Under the pieces are notes generated by a model that did no database searches, had not been told where the DNA came from, and saw nothing but the letters and a program-made list of their open reading frames with translations. Shown here one piece after another: positions 41,435-52,716 of a stretch of 64,000 nucleotides of DNA (positions within the stretch are counted from its first letter, which is position 1; each line of letters opens with the position of its first letter). Source of the DNA: Phaeodactylum tricornutum CCAP 1055/1 (lineage: Eukaryota > Bacillariophyta > Bacillariophyceae > Surirellales > Neidiaceae); the NCBI RefSeq assembly GCF_000150955.2, contig NC_011688.1, positions 434,001 to 498,000 of the forward strand, read 5' to 3'. The translations under genes and the position numbers were made by a program.

Positions 41435-44400
41435 TTAGGCAGGTCTTGACCCTCCAGGTCGACGTGCACGGACAATACGGCGTCGATTGGAAACCCCTGC
41501 AGATCCCATTTGAAACCCTCCAGAGGCAGGAGCAGACGGTGTTTGTGAACCAAAACCCCCACCCATGGAGGCTGGTGTAGGTGTTTGCTGCCCGAATCCA
41601 ACGCTAGCTGGAGGAGTAGGTGCACCAAAACCTGGAGATCCGAATCCACTGACAATAGGAGCCGGCACTGGAGGCTGCCCGAAACCATTCGCACTTGGTG
41701 CAGGCGCCGCCATGGAATTTTCAAAACCAAAGGTTGTCGCTGGAGCCGGAGCAGCTGGGGTGGTACCAAATCCGGGAAAACCTGAGCTTCCAGCAACCAA
41801 AGGTGGGGCATTAGTACTGGCAAAATTGCCAGCCTGAGTCGATCCGAATCCAGAGGGTGCCATAGAAGGTGCGTTTGCATTGGGAAACATTCCCCCAGGG
41901 GCTAACCCAAAGCCGGAAGCTGGAGTTGGGCCGTTTGCGTTAGCAAACATCCCTGAGCCAAATCCAGCGGTTTGTGGTACTTCTTGTGTTGATGCTCCTC
42001 CAAACCCTGTAGAGCCCCCCTTTGCTGCTTGAGGGCTACCAAAGTGAGAAACTGGAGGTTGTCCGAATGCAGCTGGTGGCGCAGTAATCGACGGACTTGC
42101 TGATGCCCCAAACTGGAATACTCCCTGTGGAGGTGCTGGAGTGGGATTTGAAGATCCAAACGGAGTCGCCGAATGAGCAGAGGGTTGTGGAGCTGAAGGG
42201 GTACCGCCAAACAATGGCCCGGAATGCGAACCGCTGCTAGTCGGCCCTGACGAAATAGATCCAAACTGGAAAGGAGCGCCAGTGACAGTGGCGTCAGCTA
42301 TTTTCGGAGCGGAAGATCCACCAAAGGTCATTGAAGGTAAGCTTGTGCTGCTAGTCTTGGGTGTCTCTGTACTAATACTCGCAATTGGATAGGCTGGGGT
42401 GGATGTTGGTCCTCCGAAAGCTGTCGCCGGAACGGAGCTATCTTGCGCGGCTTCGTCGCCTCCGCGGCGCTTCTTGCGGTAATTATCCTTATCATCGTCT
42501 TTCCCGGTGTCTGTCGATTCTATCGGGGCCATGTTCGATGGCGCATTGGTAGAACTTTTTTCCTTTTTACCAAACGTAAACCCTCCCAAAGTACTGGCAC
42601 CCGGTGTCGTACTGGGTGCACCAAAGGTGAACGGCTTCACTATTGATGAAGATGTAGAGGTGTCGGCAATACTGTGTTTGCTCTCATGCTGCTGCTGTCC
42701 GAAAGATCCTGCGGTGGATACATCATTTATTGCTGATGATGCGTTAGTGCCAAAGGAAAAGCTACCAGTGGAGGGCTTTATAGATTCCTTGTCGGTTGAA
42801 GTGGTCGTAGCGCTCCCACTGGTACTACCAAACGAAAAGGAGTGTTTTTCTGCAGAAGACTTTGTGACATGAGCGTCGGTTGGTTTCGAGAACACAAAGC
42901 CACCGGATGGCTGTTTGGGTTCTGTGTTGGGTGCATCATTGGTGGTCGCGGCGCCAACGTGAATGATGTCCGGCTTATATTCCGTTGCGGTAGTCGTTGG
43001 GATCGGCTTGGTGCCTTGAGATGTCGGCGTGGCAGCGAAGGAAAACCCACCAGGTGCCGGGGCAGGCTTGGGCGAAACAAGGCTTGCCGTTTCTTGTTTC
43101 TCCGCATCGGTTTTAGACTGGCTCCCAAATTGAAACCCACTGCCGGCATCGCCTTGACCAAATGTGAACCCGCCCGACGGTGGTTGGTTGGTAGATTTTT
43201 GGCTGCTGGTGCTACTGGTTGCTCCAAACACGAAACCCTTGCTTGCTTCCGTGACACCACCACTCGGCTTGGAGTCACTACTGAATTCCCCGCTGGCATT
43301 GTTGGACGTCGGTGGAGGGGGACTCCCGAATTGGAACCCGCTCGAGGCTGAGGCGGCGGTGCTAGATGGTGTCCCGCCAAAGGTAAATCCCCCGACCTTG
43401 GTGGAGCCACTGGTGGTGCTTTTGCTTACTGCACTCACATCCGACGGAGGTGATGCACCAAAGGATAGTTTCGAGGAAGTGGCGGCAGAAGCCGTTGTGG
43501 TCGTTCCCGCTCGGGGCACCTCGCAAGCTTTACAAGCCGTGGCGGATTCGGGGTTGAAGGAGGAGCAGCTTTCGCATTTCCAACCCTTGTTGAGAGATTC
43601 GAACAAGGAACCCCAACCGCCTTCGGAGGAATCAATCACTTTCGGACGCGCGTCGCATTTTCGGCAACTGGACTCGTCTTCTGGATTTTCCGCAAAACCG
43701 CAGCTGGTGCAAGTCCAGTAGGGGTTACTTTTCGTCCGTTTGGTACGATCGTCCGCGTCCTCGCTGTGGTCCAAACTGCCGTCGCCCTGAACAGTGTCTT
43801 TACTATTGACGGTGGTGGGTGGTGGGGGCAGCCCGTCGGCCACATCGCGTAGACTGGCGCGGTAGGTGGCAACGTCGTCCGTCGGGGTGGGTCCAGTGAA
43901 CATGGCCTCGGTACTCAAGCCTGGTGGAGAAATACGTTGATCCTGGTCTTCCAGTGTTTCACCGTCACCGAGCACAACGTCTTGGTCGTAATCGTCCTCG
44001 TCGGGAACAGTAAAAGGTCCGTGTGGATTGTACACGTGGTTGTCGGGCTTCCAGACGGGGAGAGCCCGGCCCGGGGAAGTGGCGGAGGAAGCAGAGGTGG
44101 CGGAAAAGGATTCGGGTGATTTGAGCGAATCGGGAGAACACAAATTCATGCCGTGGCTGTCTTCATCGTTGTGGTCGTCATTGTCGCGACAGCGAGATTC
44201 GGCGGTGGCGGTGGATCTTGGCGGGTCCCCCCGGTGTGGACCAGGTACCGGGAGGAGTCCGTGGGAAACCGCACCGTTTTGAGACGCTTGTTGTGTGCGT
44301 TGGGGGTGTGATCGCTGTCGGGGAGGTCGGGATCCGGCACGGTGCGCTTGCGTCCCGCCAGGAGTAGGCGGGTCGGTCCCGTGACTGCACGTGGCAGTCG

Positions 44401-45120
44401 CCCCGAGTGTTTGCGAAACAACGGCCGCGTGCCGTTCGAGCCGGCGTTGACCAACGCCGCCAAGGTGGTGCCCTGGGAGGACTGGGTCAGCAGTGCTTGG
44501 CGGATGAGCTCAATATTGGGGTCGGTCGGATTGGAGGTAGCGTGTCGACGGATGGCTTGGGATGGATTCAGAATGGACGAAAGGGGCTTGTACACTTTGC
44601 GTCGGTGATGATTGATCCGACGGGTAGGCCGTACGGGAAAAGGCGCATTCGTTTCCGTGTCCCTGCTTCCCGCAGTCGGCGGTATACTGGACGGAGAGCT
44701 CCTTTCCGTCCGCGGCAACGAAGAATTCGAGAGACGCGCGTTCACGGCCTGTGTTTTCCACGGCGAGGCTTGGCTCTCGGCGTTACTCGCGTGCGGCACC
44801 CGCGTCGTCGGATTTGTCGCCGGCATGCCGTTGAGTCGGGATTGATGATTCGGGAACGAGTCGGCGGTAGGGATTGTCGGGGATCGCATTGGCGACGACG
44901 GACTCTGTAATTCCAACCGCGGGGTCCGACGAGAGGCGGACGGGGTCAGGGACGGCGTTGCGTCGACGGAAGACCGGGGAGGATTGGCAGCGGGTGTCCC
45001 AAAAAGCGAACGCCAAAAGCCCGGTGTGGGCGGAACGCGGGTCGTCGGGGAATTGTCCTTATCGTCATTCTCGTCGTCATCCTTGGTTGAACGAGGAGGA
45101 CGGCCGGGAGTTGTCGACAT
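41435..45120 (-). CDS. FG nucleoporin with two RanBP2-type zinc fingers (Nup153/Nup136-like)
   Basis: Nuclear-basket-type nucleoporin. Model: exons 45120-44249 and 44156-41435, intron 44157-44248 (GTACCT...GACAG, 92 nt), 1,197 aa; the splice restores one frame (SSR+HGMNLCSP). The N-terminal third is basic and Pro/Ser-rich, with GFWRSLFGTP and VYKPLSSILNPSQAIRR, possible membrane- or scaffold-binding helices. Two zinc fingers follow: WTCTSCGFAENPEDESSCRK and WKCESCSSFNPESATACKAC. The remaining ~700 residues hold many FxFG/GGFTFG and later GFG repeats that bind transport receptors. The last residues (NRRRIVRARRPGG) resemble the basic tail of plant Nup136 and animal Nup153. Repeat-rich, so exact orthology is not settled. 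Confidence 0.85.
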
Positions 45121-46122
45121 GGTGTAGGGAGAAAAGGTGTACGCTACGCGCCGGTACGGGCTCGGTGGAACGTGGGGGGAAAAAGGGGACACTACAATCT
45201 ACGGTTTCTCGGCTGAACTGTAAACACTATACTTTGTGTTGACCCCTTTTGGTATGGCGTCGCAGTACGTACAGGTATAGAGGGTTTGCACGGACCAGAC
45301 GGCAAATCACCAAAGGGTCGTGAACGGGTAACACGAATTGTGCGAACAGGGTTTGTTCAGGCAACGGCAACCGACCAGGAAACGAGGATGGATGGTAGTG
45401 TAGATACGGTGCGCAGTACAATGCGATGGTGATCGCGGTACCGGTAGTACCCGTCGAGCCGTACTTTCCCGTGCTCCGTGGGGTGCGCTGTGGTGGTCTC
45501 GAGATCGCGGGAGGCAATTCCGGGTTGGACACGGTGGGACGGCCTGACGGCACGAACCCATTGGAAACGGGGAGGGCCCGGAAGTCCGAAATGAGGGAAT
45601 CGGGAATAGGACTGACTGTGAAAAGTACAGAAATTGGATTTGAAACAAAATCTGGTTTTTTGAAATCGTTTCGAATAGAGATTCCATTTCCTCGTTCGAA
45701 GATTTGACGGTTTCGCGCCAGCAATATATAGATCTACAAAACTGTAGAAGAATTGTATGTACACGCATTCGACCGTTTCTTGGAAAGGGAACTACACCGT
45801 TGGACTCACCGACTCACTTTTTGGGGGGCGTATCTGTTTACTCGGTTCGTTCGCACCCCCACTCACAGTCAACCTCGGGTCTTCCTTTCCTACCTTGCCG
45901 TGTCTGGATCGCTGGAATACGTGACCATCACAGTCATTCTCTGCTGTTCGCTCACTCTGCTGTTCACTGTCCGCTGGATCGATCGACAACACAGCATTGC
46001 GGTAGGTACACGCGTAGGCTGCATCGGTGTTCCTCGACGGCTACCAACAGTCTCCCACGTTCCTTTCCTTACAATCAATCAATCAATCAGCCGCCTTGGT
46101 AGTTCGTACACATACATACAGC
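45121..46122. promoter_or_regulatory. Divergent upstream region (nucleoporin / large orphan)
   Basis: 1.0 kb between divergent genes. A short (TCAA)n run sits at ~46072-46090 just before the orphan's start. Remaining frames look like chance. Confidence 0.4.
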
Positions 46123-49100
46123 ATGGGCAATATGGTTTCCAACGAAAGAGGAGCTACGGGCACCGGTACCAGTACAGCCATCCCCACCCGGACCAACCAG
46201 AAAAAAGCCTCGGCACAAGCCGTTCAACCACCTCCCTTGTGGAACGAATCCTCCAACAAACAGTCCTTCCACCTCGATTCACCCGGCTCGGACTTGTCCA
46301 ATCCTTCGCAGTTCCGACACCGCCACCGTCACACCGTCAGCAACAGCAATATTCATGGTCAAGCGCAAACACCGCTTCGACTGCGGCGTCGGGCCTCCAA
46401 GGTTGTCAGCAAGTCACACATCGCCACCATGGAATCCTCGCTTCCGTACGGTGATTACTCCAAACGGACCAGTTTGCCCCCGCCTTCCCAGTTTTATTTT
46501 GGCGCTGGCTTTGGCAACGTCGATAACGCCAGCGCCAGCTTTCTCGAGGATCGCGACGAGCAAGACTTGCTGGACCCAAGCGCTCCCGAAATGGCCGTCT
46601 TCCGCCGATTCCGGTTGGCGGCCAACACTGCCGGGGTGGGACGAATGGAAGAGGACGCCGCTAGGCGTCGGGAACAGATTCTGACCTCGCGCCAGCAACG
46701 CAAAATTTGGTTCAAATCGCGTCGCAAGGCTTTGCAGCAGAAGGCTCGTCGTGCCAAAACTATGCTTTCCGCTTGTTGGGAAGAGCGACGGGGTATGTGC
46801 ATCGTCATTCCCGACGTGCAGCACCCGCAAGATGGGCGTCCCGAGGCGGCATCCTACCCACCACACGTTGCGGTAGACTCCATCACCACGGACCCACTAC
46901 GCCGGGTTTCGTCTACCTCTCGTCGCGTTTCCGAGGAACCCCCCATCGTCGACGGTACTGGTCCGATGCAGTTTGATCCGCCGCAAGTCCGCGTGCTGGA
47001 TGAGAATCAGCAGTCTCGCAACTTTGATTCGTTTTACGACGAACTGACCGTCACGGCGGCGCCTTTTGCGCCCGTGTGGAAGGAGACAAAGCAGCCCAAA
47101 CACGACGAACACTCACGGGTACCCGTCGCTGCCGAGGTTCCATTTTATTTGTACGATCCCCAACGTATTTTGGAAGGAATCGTCGACTCCTCCGAGTCTC
47201 CGACGACCGCCACAACGTCGACGAAGCTCCAGCAATCGCGCCGTCGTACAAGTGCGAGGTACGTGGATCGTTCGGCGTCCCCCGTGGTCGCACTCTTTTC
47301 CGACGACGACGAAGACCAGTACGATCGCATCGGTGATGATGACTACACCACCAAGAGCATCGAGACCAGTGACAAATACAAGACCGAGAAAGACGACGAT
47401 AATGACACCAACAAGACTCCATCTTCATCCAAAACCCTGTCAAATCGGTCGTCACCCTTTGACGAAGACTCGGTATCGCAAGAACCAGCGGAAACGCCCA
47501 ACGACGAAAACGCTTCCGTTGTGACTCCGTCGACGGTCCAGGACCAGCCGATAGCGGTGCGTCGATCCTCTACACAGTCTTGTTTGGACCGTGAAAGCAT
47601 TGAAGCCAACGTCCAGCAACAAATAGACCAGCAACAGAAGGGCGTCGCCGTCACGCAGAAACACCAAACGCGACACCGCCCGAGTCTTGCAGAACGGGCC
47701 GAGGATCTGGGAAGTTACGGCAGTGATCCACCCCAAACCAAGGCCCGAGCCGTGACGCAGGCGACAAAAAAGGGAGATGCTCCTCTAGATCAAGCCACAA
47801 CCCGAGTAACCGCTCCGGAGTCCCGCAAGCCCGTGGTGGGGCATACCAGTACCGCCAGCATTCGAGTGGCCCGCACGTCGGAATCAACGGAACCGATCCA
47901 AACAGCGCACGCCGTTGCAGCCAAGAAATCAGGCAAGGTCGAGTCAGTCCAACCGAAGCCAGCCAAGACAGTTCAACCGCAAGAATCCCGTCAATCGTCT
48001 TCTTCCCAGAACTTGCCCATATTGCTCCAGCTGGCGGGGTGGAGAGCACCCAGCGCGACAACCAACAAAGGGCAACGGAACAGCAACGGCTCAAATGCAT
48101 CTACTTCGACTGCAGCAGGTGTTGCCAAACAGCCCAACAACATTCCCATCTTGTTGCAGCTTGCTGGTTGGAAGACCGAAAATACAAAGGATAAACAGGG
48201 CATCCAGAGACTAACTCTTACGGAAAAGCAGCTCTCCCAAGGGCCCCCGGGCCGACGTAGTAACGTCATGGCGACGCGAACGGTTGCACCGACTCGGCGT
48301 CGTCAGAGTGCGCCACCACTGTCGGCCGTTCCGAAAGACGGCAATCGGGCTTCCAATCGAGAATCGAGCGCCTCTGAACCAATCTTCCGGAAAGGAACAA
48401 CATCCCAAATCCAAAAGGAGAATCAGGGTAAGAACATTGCCACCATACTGCAGCAAACGTATCCAATTGCGACGGCCTTCTCTATGGATGCGATCCATGA
48501 CCTTCAACCGGCACAGGTGCGTTTTGATCCGAATCACATTAAGAAAACTGCCAAGGCGGGATCGCGCCCGCTCTCCACGGCTGTAGGAGTTGTTTCAGTG
48601 AATGGATCAAACGAGATTAGTACGGGGCTGAAAAGTCCGGCGGCCTCTTCAACGTGCACTACGGAAACACCTCTGAGTCAAGGATCTATTCCCATACTGT
48701 CAGAGGAGGCTATGGGTAACGCGGCCTTCTTGTTCTCTCCCAGTTATATGGGGAATGACAAGGCATCCTCAGAGCAAATGAGATTGGCACCACCAGCGGG
48801 AGTTATGCACCGTGATCACGCTTCTTCCTTTGCCTTGTCAACCTTCGATTCCCGCTGTCGTGTTTCTGGATCTTCCCTCTCGACCAAACCAGTCGCGATT
48901 CGTCCCCTTCACAATGTTGTCGACGACAGTGGCAGCAACCGTAGCTATCATACCAACAGCAAGACTGTTTGGAGCATTGATGAGGCTCCCAAGGAGGGCA
49001 GTGACGTCGGTAAACGCAATAGCAGTATAACAACGTATGACGATACCATGCGAGGAAAGTTTGCGAGCAAGGAATCACAAAAGTTTGAAATGCCACCAAT

Positions 49101-50635
49101 TGTTCATGCACTCTCGGATCTCACTGATACGACTGGACGGGAGAGTGGAATGGGCACAAGTACGCGGAAAGAACAAGAACGTACTTCTTCGAGTGTCCCC
49201 TATTCCTGAAGTCTCCATACGCCACGGCGGCAACATACTGGACCGAGAAGAGGAAGAAGAGGACATGGAGATATTCGAAAGCGAAAGCAGTGATGAGAAC
49301 GTCGTAGGACCCACAGCGACATGGACATACCGAGCAGATGGAGAGAAAAGTGGAGTAACTCCGTTCCGCTCTGGTGTTAGTGTCAAGTATGCGACGAACT
49401 CTCCCTTTTTGCGATTTCAAGATGCCAAAACAAAGTTTACGGGAGGACCAAGTGCCGATGAGCCGACCGAAGATTTCGAGGATCCGGAGGCTCCCAATAC
49501 AGTGCAACGCGTGACGGGCGGTGGACTAGTTTCATCCCGCATTGCCGCCATGGAGCAACGGGCAGCTACGGCTGTCGTCTCGGGACCACTAGGCAATAGT
49601 GGGAAGGTGGTGCCTCGCAAGGTTCGACGTGCCACGACTGGAAGAAAAGCGTTGGCGCCACGACGAGCCAAGCTGGTAAGTCCACTCTTCCGCAGGAACC
49701 ATCAAAATGATGGCAAATTTCACGACGAAAATGGTCTCCTACAATCTGACTCGGAGGACGTATCACTCGGCAACGACGAGGGTCTCGTAAACAAACCCAA
49801 ACATCCTAGTTCACCCACCCAATTCGAGAAGTCTCCTACGTTGGTGAACGGCCAGGTGGTAGACTCGAGTAAAAATCGTTCGACAGCTTCACTACGGGTA
49901 CAAACCGAGCACGTTAAGTTGAGCGACGTTTCGGCAGACTTCGCTGGCGACAAGGAACACGAAGAGGACGATATGCATTCTTTCGGCACGCAAAGTTTCG
50001 GTCGCATAATGCATCCTACGACGATCGATGAAGATTCGGAGTCCGGAGCCTCTCGAGGTTTTATCAACCATTTATTTCCATCGCAACCAAGCCAGTGCGA
50101 GACGGAAGGCGAAGCGGCATCTGAATCCGAATCGGACGATGAATTTGCCATCCTTTTGAATCAAGCTGACGGAGAGGATGACGACGATACCGTTTCGACT
50201 GTACGTCAGAATCGACAATACCCTTCACTGTCTAAACTTCATGGTAGCCGTCCTAGCTACCGAGTGTCGTTCAGCGACTCCAGCACCGTCGAATCTTGTT
50301 CCGTGGCCACAGTTCGCCGACAGCGTCTATCCGGGTCTTCCACCGTCGAGGCCACTAAACGTTTGGCCATGAAAGCGACCAGCCAGTCTAGTCTTTTGGG
50401 CCCATTCCGCGAGGAGGCTCCAGTCAAACCCAACGAGCAGAATGCTCCGACTGCACCGGGATCATTGCACCTGTCTCCTATGCAACGCACTCCCATGCAA
50501 GCTCGCAAGTGGAGAGCACTTGCTGCAGCTGCACAAGAAAAAGACAGCAAGCGCAACTTGAGTGCTAAAACGAAAATCGCCGCTCGCGGAAGGCGCAGCC
50601 TTGCGGAACGCAACCCCAACGTGATGGGATATTAA
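46123..50635 (+). CDS. Large disordered orphan protein
   Basis: Not recognised. Two long frames are best read as one gene: exons 46123-49159 and 49212-50635 with a 52-nt intron 49160-49211 (GTACGC...TGAAG), 1,486 aa. Without that intron the first frame ends at 49209. The protein begins MGNMVSNE, a possible N-myristoylation start. It is rich in Ser, Thr, Arg and Gln. Near residue 200 is a basic helical stretch (QQRKIWFKSRRKALQQKARR). The motif NLPILLQLAGW recurs as NIPILLQLAGW (DNA near 48010 and 48139), with a weaker third (NIATILQQ near 48432). Acidic EEEEEDMEIFESESS opens exon 2. The end is basic (RKWRALAAAAQEKDSKRNLS). No function assigned. Confidence 0.62.
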
Positions 50636-50820
50636 AAAACCTGTAGCTCTAGTCCTCGGTATGAATAACGCGACTCTTTACTAGCAGGCTATACTTTTCT
50701 GCACAATGCGTTCTATAGATCAGTCTAAGCAGACTTGCTCCATTCGCAACTCACGGTCGCGTCTAGGGGGATTCCAAGAGAACATCATTGATCTATCCGT
50801 CAGAGCCATTTCTCTTTATC

Positions 50821-52272
50821 CTAGTGAAGCGCTTTGTTGCTACGCTTTGACCGTAAGCGTCCCCATGGGTTACGCGATTGACTATGAGAGCTTACCGTTA
50901 GAGCAGAAGGTTCTAACGGGCCATCGCCCCCACCATCTGGACGTTCGGTGCTGGCTAGGTTGGAGCCAGTCCTCGGTGATTGGCGAGCATCTATGTTGAT
51001 TTTGTTTGGATTGGTGGTACTGTTTGTCGCCGGTGTCGTCGATGAAACCTTGGACATCTCGTTCCGCCGTCGCTGAATGCTAATCCAGTGCGAAATACTT
51101 TTATCCAGGGCCGTTTGGGGCTTGGAGGACCCTTGCTTCGCTTCGGACGGACAATCCTCTTGGGATGCAAGTTCTGCAGGAGTCATTGTTTTGGTTTTTG
51201 AAAGTCGGGCTGTCTTCTGCGGCGTCCGTGGAATCGGGCCTCTTGACAATTTTGCGCTGGACGTCACTTCTGATTCGGCGGGGCTTTTGGTAAGAATCCG
51301 TTCACCCGACGGGGTTTCGTTTTCTAGGGCTATGGGCACTAAACTGCTGGTGGTGGGAAGCAACGGCGTCAACGCTTCGGACTGATTGGGTCCCTCGGTC
51401 GAATTGTTGGCAATTTTCTGCACCATTTGCTGCGCGGCATTTTGCCACGTGGGACGGCATGCGCCGTTGCCTGGGGAGGCTGGTTGCGCGTCTACAGTTG
51501 CTAATTGTAAGTGGCGCTTCCCGATCCAAAGACGCTCGTAACAGGTGAAGCAGGTTTGCAAGAGACGTCGTTTCAACAGGTAATTTTCCTTGACAGCTTG
51601 ATTCCGGGCCATTAGGAGGGAATTGAGATGCTTTTCCAGTTTTAAATCTTGCTGGCGCAATTTGGTTGTAGTCGTCCCGTTCCCCCTTGCCGGATCACTG
51701 CGAGTCGTGTTGACTCCATTTGGGGTAGATTCGACGCCAACAAGTTTTGCGAGGCTCATCTTTTCAATAACCAGTTGCGAATTTTCCGCTTGAGCGTCCG
51801 AGAGGGTTTTGCGCAGGTAAGCGACCTCCGCCTCCAGTCTTCGAGTTTTCAGGCTCGCGTTTTCCTGGGTTTCCCGCAGCGCCACGAAACAGGCCCGAAC
51901 GGATTTTCGTAGATAGCGGACTTCGGATACGGGCGATAGAGGAGTCTCTACCAATGGACCATGCTTGTCGGAATTGGAGGATTCATCACCAGTCGCGTGA
52001 TACGAACAAGTCGCAGCGGCGCAACCAGAGTTCGCGTTATTAGGTTCTCCTTCAAAGTTAATACTGCCCTCGTTGTCGTCGTCGTGCTGCGGTCTCTGCT
52101 CGTAGTCGCTACCTTCTGTACTCAAGGATAGGTCGTCTGCGAGCGCTTGCGAGTTTTCCAATACTCTATCGGCTATCAAACGAGCTTGCCTCGTGATGCG
52201 TGCTGTTTCTTCTACTGCTGCGGCCTGTTCCAGAAGGAAGTCCGCTTTGCGCTGGACTACCGCTGATACCAT
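50821..52272 (-). CDS. Coiled-coil protein, 483 aa
   Basis: Not recognised. Single exon. N-terminal helix rich in Ala, Glu and Arg (residues 1-45), an acidic low-complexity linker, then a coiled coil from ~125 to ~185 (RRLEAEVAYLRKTLSDAQAE) and another basic helix at ~215-260 with LKLEKHLNSLLMARNQAVKE. The C-terminal half is disordered and rich in Ser, Thr and Pro, with SRGPIPRTPQKTARLSKTKT, which looks like a phosphorylated linker. No membrane segment. It converges on the large orphan gene with ~185 bp between the stops. Cytoskeletal or scaffold roles are possible but not shown. Confidence 0.65.
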   Translation of the reverse strand: MVSAVVQRKADFLLEQAAAVEETARITRQARLIADRVLENSQALADDLSLSTEGSDYEQRPQHDDDNEGSINFEGEPNNANSGCAAATCSYHATGDESSNSDKHGPLVETPLSPVSEVRYLRKSVRACFVALRETQENASLKTRRLEAEVAYLRKTLSDAQAENSQLVIEKMSLAKLVGVESTPNGVNTTRSDPARGNGTTTTKLRQQDLKLEKHLNSLLMARNQAVKENYLLKRRLLQTCFTCYERLWIGKRHLQLATVDAQPASPGNGACRPTWQNAAQQMVQKIANNSTEGPNQSEALTPLLPTTSSLVPIALENETPSGERILTKSPAESEVTSSAKLSRGPIPRTPQKTARLSKTKTMTPAELASQEDCPSEAKQGSSKPQTALDKSISHWISIQRRRNEMSKVSSTTPATNSTTNPNKINIDARQSPRTGSNLASTERPDGGGDGPLEPSALTVSSHSQSRNPWGRLRSKRSNKALH

Positions 52273-52716
52273 TGGTAGAATTGCTTTTCTTCGGAAGGAA
52301 ACGCCAAAATTCTAAGCAAGGATCTAAAAGTGATATGAGCGTGCTTCCGCAAATTATCGCATTCGATGCCGTGTAATTCCTATCGGAAAGTGGTGTTGAC
52401 GGCATCGCCGTGCGAGTAAGGAGGATTCTACCCTCAAGGTTGATTCTGTGAGTTCGGTGCAGCGTGGAGAGGTCACGGTGGTGTGGGTCTCGGTGGTGTC
52501 GGTCTGGGAGGGTAGGGTGTTCCTTCGGAGAATGTCGTTCACGAGACCCAAGTAATTGTATATTTATACATTTCGATTATAATTAAGGACTAATAATGCC
52601 ATTTGATATTTTACTTTTACGTCAAAGACTACCTGCGCTCATTGTTCACTGACAATTACTGTTTTTAGATATTTTTTTCAACGCGTATTGACAATAAATT
52701 TATCAATGAAAGTCTT
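52273..52716. other. Intergenic region between two leftward genes
   Basis: 440 bp: upstream of the coiled-coil gene and 3' of the CRAL-TRIO/bZIP gene. A GT-rich stretch (GGTGGTGTGGGTCTCGGTGG) lies near 52480. No gene. Confidence 0.4.
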
